NCBI GenBank assembly: GCA_035999365.1
Contig: DASYGT010000050.1
Coordinates: 124,001 to 188,000, forward strand
Direction: 5' to 3'
Source: DASYGT01 sp035999365
GTDB lineage: Bacteria > Actinomycetota > Actinomycetes > Mycobacteriales > Jatrophihabitantaceae
DNA length: 64,000 bases
The notes beneath the pieces were generated by a model, which saw only the letters and a program-made list of their open reading frames with translations, did no database searches and was not told where the DNA came from. Within the stretch, counting starts at the first letter, position 1. Every line of letters begins with the position of its first letter. Position numbers and translations under genes: made by a program. This document shows positions 1 to 7,618 of the stretch, one piece after another.

Positions 1-12
1 GTCGAGCAGCAT
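1..12 (-). CDS. start of a gene running off the window (partial)
   Basis: Only four codons (Met-Leu-Leu-Asp) lie in the window. An ATG on the minus strand at 12 is preceded by an AGGGAG ribosome-binding site with about 8 bases of spacing, and lies 29 bases beyond the tyrA stop, so it looks like the next gene of the tyrA transcript. Cytidylate kinase often follows tyrA in actinobacteria, but nothing visible identifies this gene. Confidence 0.4.
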
Positions 13-41
13 GGCGTGTTCTCCCTATCGCGTCGTCGACT

Positions 42-1010
42 TCAGGCGACCGGTCGCATGCCGAGCAGCCGCAACGGGCCGTCGCCGCCGCCCAGCACCG
101 CGGTGACCCATCCACCGGCCCGCCCGTGCATGCAGAGGTCGCCGGCATTGGCCGGGATCTCGACCTGTTCGAAACGCCGGTGCTCCCAGTTGATGCGAGC
201 GTCGTGGCCGGCGACGGCCAGTTCCAACACCGAGCCGTCGGCGGCGAGGTCGTCGCGCGCCCTGACCAGGTGCACGATCACGTCATCGAGCGCGCCGACG
301 AGGGATTCGTTGCCGTCGCACCAGGTTGCGACGAGATCGGGTCGCGTTCGCGCCACTCGCGAGCCCGACATGTAGGAGCCCGCGGCCAGTGAGAGACCGA
401 GGGGGCCGCCGGCCAGCCCGGTGAGGGCGAGGGCTTCGGCGAGGACGTGCGGAAGCCCGATCACCCGGGCGACGGCGGCGTCCTGCTCGGCGGCGGTGAT
501 CGGCACCGGCTTCGCGCCGAGATCACATACGAGCGCCGCAAGCTGCAGCCACGCGTCGATGTCGGTGTCCGGCTCGATCGTCAGCGTCCATGGCGCGTCG
601 CGGAACAGCAGCGGGTCGATGGCTCCCCAACCGCTGTCTTCAGTGCCCGCCAGCGGGTGGCCCCCCACGAACCGCGCGTGCGGAACCCGTGCACGCGCCG
701 CGGCGAGCACGGGTTCCTTCAAGGTGCCGACGTCGGTGACAACTGCGTGAGCGGCCAGGTGCGGCGCGAGCGACAGCAGGGCGTCGGGCACCTGGGGCAG
801 CGGCATCGCCAGCACGACGAGATCGGCATCGCGCACCGCAGTGGCGTCACTGGTCGTGACACGAAAACCGGACGCGCTGGCAGCCGCAGCCGTCTGTGAG
901 TCGATGTCGTAGCCGACCACATCCAGTCCGCTGTGCCGCACGGCGTGCAGCAGGGAACCTCCGATCAGTCCCAAGCCCAGGACGGCGACACGGTTGAAGC
1001 TCGTCGTCAT
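42..1010 (-). CDS. tyrA: prephenate dehydrogenase
   Basis: Predicted 322-residue cytosolic enzyme that oxidatively decarboxylates prephenate to 4-hydroxyphenylpyruvate with NAD(P), the committed step to tyrosine. The N-terminus carries the Rossmann motif GLGLIGGSL right after the chosen ATG (MTTSFNRVAVLG). Further on are VTDVGTLK and the substrate-region signature GGHPLAGTEDSGW typical of TyrA. The reading frame stays open 47 codons upstream, but that extension has no family resemblance. The gene is divergent from the tadA-associated genes. No ACT domain is evident after the catalytic domain. Confidence 0.93.
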   Translation of the reverse strand: MTTSFNRVAVLGLGLIGGSLLHAVRHSGLDVVGYDIDSQTAAAASASGFRVTTSDATAVRDADLVVLAMPLPQVPDALLSLAPHLAAHAVVTDVGTLKEPVLAAARARVPHARFVGGHPLAGTEDSGWGAIDPLLFRDAPWTLTIEPDTDIDAWLQLAALVCDLGAKPVPITAAEQDAAVARVIGLPHVLAEALALTGLAGGPLGLSLAAGSYMSGSRVARTRPDLVATWCDGNESLVGALDDVIVHLVRARDDLAADGSVLELAVAGHDARINWEHRRFEQVEIPANAGDLCMHGRAGGWVTAVLGGGDGPLRLLGMRPVA

Positions 1011-1142
1011 CTGTAGCGGTTCCGTGCCGTTGTCACGGACAGACCGTATAGCGCCACGGCGACCGACTTCCCGCGACCGGTGCGGACGTGTCAGGATCGG
1101 TACCTCGCCCAGCCGTTCGGCAGGCGGAAGGTGGTGGCAGAC

Positions 1143-1628
1143 GTGGCGCAACGCGGGTTCGCGGTCGCGGCGTTCCGCGACGGCGACCGATGGCGGGTCG
1201 AGCCACTTCCGCCGGCAGTACTGTCCGATCTGGGCGTTCTGCTGCAGGCGTTGCGCTCGCAGCCACCCGAGGGTGGCCCATTCGTTGTCGCGCTCATCGA
1301 CGACGAGTTCTTCCTCATCGCGCGACAGGACGGGCCGCGCATCTCGTTACTGCTGTCGGACATGACTGCGGCCGTCGAGTACCCCCTCGCCGAGCAGGCT
1401 CTGGCCCGGCTCGGCGAAGACCCACCCGATGACGACGAACTCGACGAACTCTGGCCGGTGGGCGACCTTGATCTGTTCGTCGACCTGGACCTGTCCGAAG
1501 ACGAGATGGAGCAGATCCTCGACGACATGGACGCGTATCCCGACGAGATGCTGGAGACCATCGTTGACCGGCTGAGCATCGCAGAGGAGTTCGCCAGCGC
1601 CACGGAGTCGGCGAGGGCTGTGCGGTGA
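1143..1628 (+). CDS. tRNA adenosine deaminase-associated protein (first paralogue)
   Basis: Acidic 161-residue protein of the family found beside tadA in actinobacteria; its molecular role is not established. I chose GTG 1143 because GGAAGGTGG sits 8 bases upstream; an in-frame ATG at 1080 would add residues without family resemblance. A Phe-Ala-Val-Ala-Ala-Phe strand near the N-terminus, a LLSD motif about halfway and a very acidic C-terminal helical half are visible. It overlaps the next gene by 4 bases (GTGA), implying coupled translation. It is a clear paralogue of that gene, with the same length and aligned motifs. Confidence 0.8.
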   Translation: MAQRGFAVAAFRDGDRWRVEPLPPAVLSDLGVLLQALRSQPPEGGPFVVALIDDEFFLIARQDGPRISLLLSDMTAAVEYPLAEQALARLGEDPPDDDELDELWPVGDLDLFVDLDLSEDEMEQILDDMDAYPDEMLETIVDRLSIAEEFASATESARAVR

Positions 1629-2110
1629 CTTGTTTCGCGTCGATACTGGTGCGCCGCGGCGATTCATGGCGCGGCACCGAGGTCTCACTCGCCGATTGCG
1701 AGAGTCTGTCCGATCTCGGCGATCTGATGCGCGACCACGCCGGTGAGGTCCGGTTGCTGGTGGTGGAGCAGGACGACGAGTACGCCGCTCTGATCCGATT
1801 GGACGACGAGGACGACGACCCTCGCGCGTTTCTCTCCGACGGGCATGCAGCGGACTTCTACCCGACGGCGTCGATGATCGCCGAGGATCTCACGGAGATC
1901 GGCGAGGACGAACTGAGCGACGACGAGGACGCGCCGCCCGCGCATGACAGCGCGCCGTTCGGTGACGCGACGATCGTCGAAGACCTCGGTACGTCCGCTG
2001 TGGATCTCCTCGCGATGTGCGCGCACGAAGGGACGCTGCCGATCGACGTCCTTGTCGCGGTATGCGAGAAGGCCGGTTGCGGCGAAACCTTCGACGACAT
2101 CCGCGCATGA
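1625..2110 (+). CDS. tRNA adenosine deaminase-associated protein (second paralogue)
   Basis: 161 residues, matching the preceding protein block by block: GDSWR corresponds to GDRWR, FLSDGHAADFYP to LLSDMTAAVEYP, and PFGDATIVEDLG to PVGDLDLFVDLD. An early tandem duplication is the simplest explanation. The C-terminal third (VDLLAMCAHEGTLPIDVLVA) is less acidic than in the first copy and includes extra cysteines. It starts at GTG 1625, overlapping the stop of the first copy, and is followed 16 bases later by tadA. Function unknown; the location suggests a partner or regulator of TadA. Confidence 0.78.
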   Translation: MTCFASILVRRGDSWRGTEVSLADCESLSDLGDLMRDHAGEVRLLVVEQDDEYAALIRLDDEDDDPRAFLSDGHAADFYPTASMIAEDLTEIGEDELSDDEDAPPAHDSAPFGDATIVEDLGTSAVDLLAMCAHEGTLPIDVLVAVCEKAGCGETFDDIRA

Positions 2111-2126
2111 GTTCGCTACGCGACCG

Positions 2127-2585
2127 GTGACGCGACTGCCGGACGAGGCGGCCATCGAGGTCGCCCTCGAACAGGCACGGCAAGCCCTCGCGTCGGACGA
2201 AGTCCCGGTCGGGGCAGCGGTCATCGACGTCGACGGCTCGGTGATCGCCGTCGCGCACAACGAGCGTGAAGCCGGCGACGATCCGACGGCGCACGCGGAG
2301 ATCGTGGCGCTGCGGCGAGCGGGCGAGATCAGAGGTTCGTGGCGTCTGGACGGATGCACATTGGCCGTCACGTTGGAGCCATGCACGATGTGCGCAGGGG
2401 CCATCGTGTTGGCGCGGCTCGACCGGTTGGTGTTCGGGGCCTGGGACGCGAAGGCCGGCGCCGTCGGATCGCTGTGGGACGTAGTCCGTGACCGTCGGCT
2501 CAACCACCGTCCCGACGTCGCCGCAGGGGTGCGCGCCTCGGAGTGCGGGGGCCTCCTCGAGACCTATTTCGCCGGTAAGCGCTGA
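2127..2585 (+). CDS. tadA: tRNA-specific adenosine deaminase
   Basis: 152-residue zinc deaminase converting adenosine 34 to inosine in tRNA-Arg(ACG). The catalytic signature is intact: His56-Ala-Glu58 in the HAE motif (zinc ligand and proton shuttle) and Cys86/Cys89 in PCTMC. I chose GTG 2127 because it gives the usual TadA length and begins just before the first conserved helix; the frame is open upstream but that sequence only shadows the previous gene. Last of three co-directional genes (two TadA-associated paralogues, then tadA), followed by tRNA-Ser. Confidence 0.93.
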   Translation: MTRLPDEAAIEVALEQARQALASDEVPVGAAVIDVDGSVIAVAHNEREAGDDPTAHAEIVALRRAGEIRGSWRLDGCTLAVTLEPCTMCAGAIVLARLDRLVFGAWDAKAGAVGSLWDVVRDRRLNHRPDVAAGVRASECGGLLETYFAGKR

Positions 2586-2619
2586 GGATTCGAGCTGCTG
2601 TCCGCCCGGAACGCTCCTG

Positions 2620-2625
2620 TACTCT
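2620..2625 (+). promoter_or_regulatory. -10 box of tRNA-Ser(CGA)
   Basis: TACTCT fits the actinobacterial TAnnnT -10 consensus and ends 7 bases before the mature tRNA 5' end. No convincing -35 is visible. Confidence 0.45.
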
Positions 2626-2632
2626 GTGCGGC

Positions 2633-2720
2633 GGTGGCGTGTCCGAGCGGCCGAAGGAGCGCGCCTCGAAAGCGCGTGAGGTGAGAGCCTCCGTGGGTTC
2701 AAATCCCACCGCCACCGCCA
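2633..2720 (+). tRNA. tRNA-Ser (anticodon CGA)
   Basis: Complete class II cloverleaf. Acceptor GGTGGCG pairs with CGCCACC, followed by discriminator G and an encoded CCA. The anticodon stem CGCGC/GCGCG closes loop CTCGAAA with anticodon CGA (reads UCG). There is a long variable arm, and the T arm GTGGG/CCCAC encloses TTCAAAT. It lies directly downstream of tadA. Confidence 0.96.
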
Positions 2721-2791
2721 AACTCCCCGCTCTTCGCCCGTATGGGTAGTGTTCGGCTGTTCGGCGGGCACGCACGGCAAGGGGGCGATCG

Positions 2792-3991
2792 ATGGCAGGG
2801 CCGCGCCCGTATCTCCCGGCCCACGTGGACGTCCTGCTGGTCGAGGACGACGAGGGTGACGCGGTCCTCGTCCAGGCGTGCCTGGAGGAGACCGGGCGGT
2901 CCGTCGACGGGATCGTCTGGCGGCGAACTCTGGCGCACGCCATCGATGTGCTGCCTCGCGAACCTACCTGCGTGCTGCTCGACCTCGGCCTGCCCGACGC
3001 GACAGGGCTCGGGGCGTTGCTCGCGATCGTCGACCGGGCACCGGATATCGCCGTCATCGTCCTGACGGGTCGCCACGACCCGACCGGAATCGACGCCCTG
3101 GCCATCGGGGCGCAGGACTTTCTCGTCAAGGACGACATCACCCCTGATCTGCTCGACCGTTCGATCCGCTACGCGGTCGAGCGCAAGCGGGCGCAGCGAA
3201 CGAGCCAGCAGCTGCGCGATGCGCAGCTGAGCTCGGCAGAGAAGGCACGCCTGGAACGAGGTCTGTTGCCGACACCACTGCTGCGAACCAGCGCCGTGGA
3301 GTGCTCCACCTACTACCAGCCCGGGCGCAACCACGCCGTTCTCGGTGGAGACTTCTTCGACGTCGTCGAGGTGGAAGACGGCCGGGTCCGTGCCGTGATC
3401 GGCGACGTCATGGGCCATGGGCCCGACGAGGCGGCGCTCGGCGTCCACCTTCGCGTCGCGTGGCGCACCCTCGTCCTCGCCGGAACGCCGGACAGCGAGA
3501 TCCTCGCGGCACTCGCCGAGCTGCTGGCGGCCGAGAGCCAAGGTCGTCTCGGCTTCGTGACCGTGTGCGACGTGACGATCGATCCGGAGAATGCCCGCGT
3601 CGCGTTGCGTGTCGCCGGACATCCCGCGCCGCTGCGCTGCGCGCACGGCAAGACGATGTATCTCGATGTCGAGGTCGGGCGACCAATCGGAGTTGAAGCG
3701 CCGGGCGCGGCCACCGCAGCAAGCAAGATGGTGGCCGGCTGGCCGGAGACAGTCGTGTCTCTGGACCCCGGCTCGTCGCTCGTTCTGTACACCGACGGGT
3801 TGCTCGACGCGTACGCAACGGTCTCCGACGACAAGAGCCTCGGTATCGACGAGCTGGTCGCCGCAGTCACCTCCTGCGCGATGGAGGGGGCGCTGGCAAG
3901 CGCGTGGATCCCCACCATCGTCGATCGGGCGCCGAACCAGTCCCTCGACGACACTGCCGTCGTCGTGATCACCACCAGCTCCGCGGAGTGA
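2792..3991 (+). CDS. response regulator with PP2C-type (SpoIIE/RsbU-like) phosphatase domain
   Basis: 399 residues. Residues about 12-130 form a receiver domain with acidic pocket Glu18/Asp19-20, phospho-acceptor Asp64 in LLDLGLPD, a VLTG switch threonine and Lys in FLVKDD. After a short helical linker (about 135-160) comes a PP2C/SpoIIE Ser/Thr phosphatase with GGDFFD, GDVMGHG, GHPAPL and LYTDGLLDA, all bearing the expected metal-binding aspartates. Such proteins usually dephosphorylate anti-sigma-factor antagonists. AAGGGGG precedes ATG 2792. The stop overlaps the start of the histidine kinase (GTGA), so kinase and phosphatase output are co-expressed; the kinase probably phosphorylates this receiver. 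Confidence 0.9.
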   Translation: MAGPRPYLPAHVDVLLVEDDEGDAVLVQACLEETGRSVDGIVWRRTLAHAIDVLPREPTCVLLDLGLPDATGLGALLAIVDRAPDIAVIVLTGRHDPTGIDALAIGAQDFLVKDDITPDLLDRSIRYAVERKRAQRTSQQLRDAQLSSAEKARLERGLLPTPLLRTSAVECSTYYQPGRNHAVLGGDFFDVVEVEDGRVRAVIGDVMGHGPDEAALGVHLRVAWRTLVLAGTPDSEILAALAELLAAESQGRLGFVTVCDVTIDPENARVALRVAGHPAPLRCAHGKTMYLDVEVGRPIGVEAPGAATAASKMVAGWPETVVSLDPGSSLVLYTDGLLDAYATVSDDKSLGIDELVAAVTSCAMEGALASAWIPTIVDRAPNQSLDDTAVVVITTSSAE

Positions 3992-5553
3992 AGCCGCCGA
4001 TCGGCCCCGAGCAGGCGCAGCGGCTTCGGGCAATGCGGGCCGCGCTCGGCGCTTGGTCACTGCGACGGCGGGTCGCGGTGACGTTCGCCGCGTTCGCCCT
4101 CGTCTTCACCCTGATCACCCTGACGATCGTCGTGTCCTTCGGGCAGGCCGTGCATCGAGGCAACGACGTCATCAATCGCTGGGGACCAGCGACGTTGCGC
4201 ACCGAGTCACTGGTGACCGACATGGTGAATCAGGAAACCGGAGTGCGCGGATACGCCTTGAGCAGCCGCCTTGAATCGCTCCAGCCGTACTCCCTCGCGC
4301 TGCCGAAGGAACAGCTGGACGCCGCTGCCGTGCGCACCTACCTCACCGGCAAGGATCACCTGCTCGTTCTGCTCAACCGGTTCCAGGCGTCGGTCGGGGT
4401 GTGGCAGGTGCAGACGGCGCAGCCGCTCATCCAGCTGGTCGGGGCGGGCGATCCGCGGGCGGTCGTGCGGGTGGACAGCCTTGCCGACAAGGCACGCTTC
4501 GACGACATCCGTGCCCGGGCGGCGGACCTGGCTACCGGCGTTCACGATCAGCTCGTTCATGCCCAGAACGCGCGCCGAAGTGCGTTGCGGGCGCTGACTG
4601 CTGCACTCTGCGTGACGGCCCTCGTCATCCTCGCCGGCGCATACACCGTCTGGCGGGGGCTGCACCGGTGGGTACTCACGCCTGTCGACCGGCTGGCCCG
4701 TCAGGCCCGCGACGTCGCGACCAACCGTCCCCAGGCGCGGATCACGGGCGGCGGCCCGCCGGAATTCGCAGCGCTGGCCGCAGACGTCGAATGGATGCGT
4801 CAGCAGGCTGCCCGGGCGCTGTCGCGTGCGGAGGCAACGAGCGTCGAGCTGGCCCGTTCCAACGCCGATCTCGAGCAATTCGCCTACGTGGCCTCGCACG
4901 ACCTTTCCGAGCCGCTGCGCAAGATCGCAAACTTCTGCCAGCTGCTCGAACGGCAGTACGGCGACCAGCTCGACGAACGAGCCAAGCAGTACATCGACTT
5001 CGCCGTCGACGGCGCCAGGCGAATGCAGACGCTGATCTCGGACCTGCTCGCACTGTCACGCGTCGGGCGGAGCACCGATTCTTTCGCACCCGTCGACACG
5101 GCGTCGGCCTTGCAGGAGGCGCTCGAGCATCTCGAGGACGTCATCGAGGCGACCGGCGCCGGCGTAGGTCACAGCGATCTGCCGACCGTCTTCGGAGACC
5201 GGGCACTCATCGTGTCGCTGTTGGAGAACCTGATCGGCAACTCGATCAAGTACCGCAGCGACGAGCCGCCGCTAGTTGTCGTCACTGCAGTCCCCGACAG
5301 CGAAGTGGACGGCTGGCTGTTCACCGTTCAGGACAATGGAATAGGGATCGAGGCGCAGTACGCCGATCGGATCTTCGCAATCTTCCAGCGGCTGCACCTC
5401 CGCGAGAGCTACGCAGGAACCGGAATCGGCTTGGCGCTCTGCCGCAAGATCGTGCAGTTCCACGATGGACGGATCTGGCTCGACACCGAGGAGCGACGCC
5501 CCGGTGCTACGTTCCGCTTCACGCTTCCCGGAAGGCCGCGACATGACGCCTGA
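3988..5553 (+). CDS. CHASE3-domain sensor histidine kinase
   Basis: 521-residue membrane kinase. Order: transmembrane helix about residues 20-50; extracytoplasmic CHASE3-like domain with the characteristic NQETGVRGYALS; second transmembrane helix about 205-228; HAMP linker; HisKA with phospho-acceptor His304 in ASHDLSEPLRK; HATPase_c with NLIGNSIKY (N box), DNGIGIE (G1) and GTGIGLALC (G2). It resembles phytochrome-like kinases that pair with Rcp1-type receivers, but there is no PAS or GAF domain. GTG 3988 overlaps the upstream stop; ATG 4033 is an alternative start. It overlaps the downstream receiver gene by 11 bases. Confidence 0.9.
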   Translation: MKPPIGPEQAQRLRAMRAALGAWSLRRRVAVTFAAFALVFTLITLTIVVSFGQAVHRGNDVINRWGPATLRTESLVTDMVNQETGVRGYALSSRLESLQPYSLALPKEQLDAAAVRTYLTGKDHLLVLLNRFQASVGVWQVQTAQPLIQLVGAGDPRAVVRVDSLADKARFDDIRARAADLATGVHDQLVHAQNARRSALRALTAALCVTALVILAGAYTVWRGLHRWVLTPVDRLARQARDVATNRPQARITGGGPPEFAALAADVEWMRQQAARALSRAEATSVELARSNADLEQFAYVASHDLSEPLRKIANFCQLLERQYGDQLDERAKQYIDFAVDGARRMQTLISDLLALSRVGRSTDSFAPVDTASALQEALEHLEDVIEATGAGVGHSDLPTVFGDRALIVSLLENLIGNSIKYRSDEPPLVVVTAVPDSEVDGWLFTVQDNGIGIEAQYADRIFAIFQRLHLRESYAGTGIGLALCRKIVQFHDGRIWLDTEERRPGATFRFTLPGRPRHDA

Positions 5554-6004
5554 ACCGACCGCGACGGCCCCCCGAACGCTCGGTGTACTGCTCGTCGAGG
5601 ATGACCTCGGCGATGTTCTCATCGCCCGCGAGGCCCTGCGCGCCGGTGGTCTCTCCGCGCGCATGGCCGTGGTGAATGACGGCGTGGATGCACTCGCCTA
5701 TCTGCGCCGCGAGGGGGGCTATGCCGAGGTCGACCGACCCGACCTCATCCTGCTCGACCTCAACCTGCCTCGAAAATCAGGGTACGAGGTGCTCGCTGAG
5801 CTGAAGGCCGACGTCGACCTGAGGCGTATCCCTGTGGTCGTTCTCAGCACCTCGGCGTCAGTCGCCGACATCGCCCGCAGCTACGACCTGCACGCGAACG
5901 TCTACGTGACCAAGCCCGTCGACTTCGACGCGTTCGCCGATGTCGTCCGGCAGATCGACGACTTCTTTGCCACCGTCGCGCGGTTACCGCCTGCCCTGTG
6001 TTAG
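5543..6004 (+). CDS. single-domain response regulator (Rcp1/CheY-like)
   Basis: 153 residues, one receiver domain and no output domain. Visible are LLVEDD, phospho-acceptor Asp72 in LLDLNLPRKSG, the switch segment VVVLSTSA and YVTKPVDFDAF with the conserved Lys-Pro. The KSGYEVL and LKADVDLRRIPV segments are typical of Rcp1-type regulators encoded beside phytochrome-like kinases. ATG 5543 follows GGAAGG and lies inside the kinase 3' end. The stop codon lies inside the first of three tandem hairpin repeats. It may be a phosphate sink or act by protein interaction. Confidence 0.9.
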   Translation: MTPEPTATAPRTLGVLLVEDDLGDVLIAREALRAGGLSARMAVVNDGVDALAYLRREGGYAEVDRPDLILLDLNLPRKSGYEVLAELKADVDLRRIPVVVLSTSASVADIARSYDLHANVYVTKPVDFDAFADVVRQIDDFFATVARLPPALC

Positions 6005-6076
6005 ACGTCCCGCTGCCGCGGGCTGTGTTAGACGTCCCGCTGCCGCGGGCTGTGTTAGACGTCCCGCTGCCGCGGG
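5997..6076 (+). repeat. three tandem 27-bp hairpin repeats
   Basis: The unit begins TGTGTTAGACGTCCCGC, is 27 bp long and occurs at 5997, 6024 and 6051, identical apart from the final base of the third copy. Each unit holds a perfect CCCGC-TGCC-GCGGG hairpin. The first unit carries the stop codon of the receiver gene. The array ends 12 bases before the next start codon, so it sits in the 3' UTR or intercistronic region. No T-run follows, so it is not a classical intrinsic terminator. Confidence 0.95.
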
Positions 6077-6088
6077 AAGGGTGCAGCC

Positions 6089-6349
6089 ATGACGGGACGC
6101 ATCGGAGCCATGTCCATCGACGGCACCCTCATCTCCGCGACAGATAAGGCACGTATGCGGGCCGAGGAAGAGCTGCACGCCGATTGGCAGCGCAAGGCCG
6201 CCAGGGTGATCGCCGCGAGCTCACAGGACGTGGCCGATTGCCGGACCCTGCTCGACATGCTCGGGCTGGACCCGGCGGTTGTCGCCGAGGCTCGGCACAG
6301 TTCGGCTAAGTCGGGGCGCAAACGGCGCACGCGACCCCGCGCCGCCTAG
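6089..6349 (+). CDS. small hypothetical protein
   Basis: 86 residues, not assigned to a family. An AAGGG ribosome-binding site precedes ATG 6089 at good spacing. The protein is predicted mostly helical, with a charged helix about residues 18-50 (DKARMRAEEELHADWQRKAA) and a basic tail (KSGRKRRTRPRAA) that could bind nucleic acid. It ends 12 bases before the convergent topoisomerase gene. It may belong to the signalling operon by read-through across the hairpin repeats. Confidence 0.6.
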   Translation: MTGRIGAMSIDGTLISATDKARMRAEEELHADWQRKAARVIAASSQDVADCRTLLDMLGLDPAVVAEARHSSAKSGRKRRTRPRAA

Positions 6350-6361
6350 TTCCCGCTCCCG

Positions 6362-7426
6362 TCAGACGACGGCGGCGTCGGCCAGCAGGTTTTCGAGAAA
6401 CGCCAGCAGCAGCCGCTCGTCCGCCGCCAGCCGGGGTAGCCGGCGCGCCCGCACCTCCCTGAGACGTCGCGCGAACGTCCCGTCGGTGAAGGCACTGATC
6501 AAGTGTGTGTGCACGTAGTGGTCGCGCGCCACGGCGCGGGTGTTGCCCAGTTGCTCGGCCGCAGCGTCGACCGCGGCAAGGACAGTCGGCTCGGGGTCAT
6601 CGCCGATGTGGGTGCGTAGGTAGGCGAAGGCCGTGAGGGTTCCGTGCCACGTTCGAAAATCCTTCGCCGTCACCCGCTCCTGACTCAAGCTGGAGAGCAG
6701 GTCGTTTACCTCGGACGAGACGATCGGCTTGCCGTCGACGGTGAACAGGCGACGCCGACGCTGATCGGCCAGCTTCTCGACGACGGACGCTACCTGTGCA
6801 TCGCGCAACACGATCTCGGCCCGTTTCCCGGACTTGGCGGGAAAGTCGAAGTGAACTGCATTCCCTTGAACTGAAACGTGCCTCCGGGTCAGGGTCGTGA
6901 GGCCGAAGCTGTCGTTCTCCTCGGCGTAGATCTCGTTCCCCACACGTATGGCGGAGGTATCGATGATGCGGATCATCGATGCGAGTACCCGGTCGCGGTC
7001 GAGCGTTCTCCGGCGAAGTTGCTGCTCGACGTGCTGACGGATGGCGGGCAACCGTTCGCCTACGACGATGAGCCGGTAGGCGTTGAGGAGATCTCGAATC
7101 TCGCGCCACTTCGGGTGGTAGATGTACTGCTTGCGCCCGCGGTCGTCCTCACCCGTCGCGAGTAGGTGGCCGTCCGGCGAGGGACAGATCCATACCTTTT
7201 GCCACGCCGGCGGCACCGCCAGTGCCGCGATCTGTGTCTTCAGTTCGGCGTCGGTGATCAGCCGGCCCGTCGCGTCGCGGTAGCTGAAGCCCTTGCCGCG
7301 GCGTACCCGGCTTATCCCCGGCGGATCTCCCTCGATGTAGACCAGGCCGGCTGATTCTGCGCAGCGCTGAACGTCCTGGTACAGCTCGACGATCGCCGCG
7401 CTCGTGGCAGCGGTGGATGCGGCCAC
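6362..7426 (-). CDS. DNA topoisomerase IB
   Basis: 354-residue eukaryotic/poxvirus-like type IB topoisomerase that relaxes supercoils through a 3'-phosphotyrosyl intermediate. Catalytic elements are visible: KQYIYHP near the N-terminal domain boundary, IRVGNEIYAEEN, the RTWHGT active-site segment and nucleophile Tyr304 in ARDHYVH. I chose GTG 7426 because GGGAAGGGG lies about 8 bases upstream; the frame stays open to a TTG at 7483. Bacterial TopIB is scattered in distribution and often acquired horizontally, but base composition here matches the surroundings. Confidence 0.88.
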   Translation of the reverse strand: MAASTAATSAAIVELYQDVQRCAESAGLVYIEGDPPGISRVRRGKGFSYRDATGRLITDAELKTQIAALAVPPAWQKVWICPSPDGHLLATGEDDRGRKQYIYHPKWREIRDLLNAYRLIVVGERLPAIRQHVEQQLRRRTLDRDRVLASMIRIIDTSAIRVGNEIYAEENDSFGLTTLTRRHVSVQGNAVHFDFPAKSGKRAEIVLRDAQVASVVEKLADQRRRRLFTVDGKPIVSSEVNDLLSSLSQERVTAKDFRTWHGTLTAFAYLRTHIGDDPEPTVLAAVDAAAEQLGNTRAVARDHYVHTHLISAFTDGTFARRLREVRARRLPRLAADERLLLAFLENLLADAAVV

Positions 7427-7606
7427 GGCGTGGTCCCCTTCCCTGTTCTCTCCAGCATCGTTCCCGTTGAGGCCAGCCGGCAATCACGCATGTTCCAGGC
7501 TGAATGCCAACCTGCGCGCCGGAGACGAAGGGTCGCCCGTTGCAGGAGATCGAACACGATCTCAACGATTGACGACACAGCCGCGCGTTCCTCCGGCACA
7601 CGTACG

Positions 7607-7612
7607 TAGCCT
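7607..7612 (+). promoter_or_regulatory. -10 box for a leaderless alpha/beta hydrolase mRNA
   Basis: TAGCCT ends 6 bases before ATG 7619, so transcription would start at or next to the initiation codon. No ribosome-binding site is visible. Confidence 0.45.
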
Positions 7613-7618
7613 GAGCCG

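Noticed and set aside
5997..6076. CRISPR-like array
   Set aside because: The units are directly contiguous with no unique spacers, and no cas genes are near.
5984..6178. Minus-strand frame encoding a tandem amino-acid repeat
   Set aside because: The protein repeat is simply the translation of the 27-bp DNA repeats; no start context supports it.
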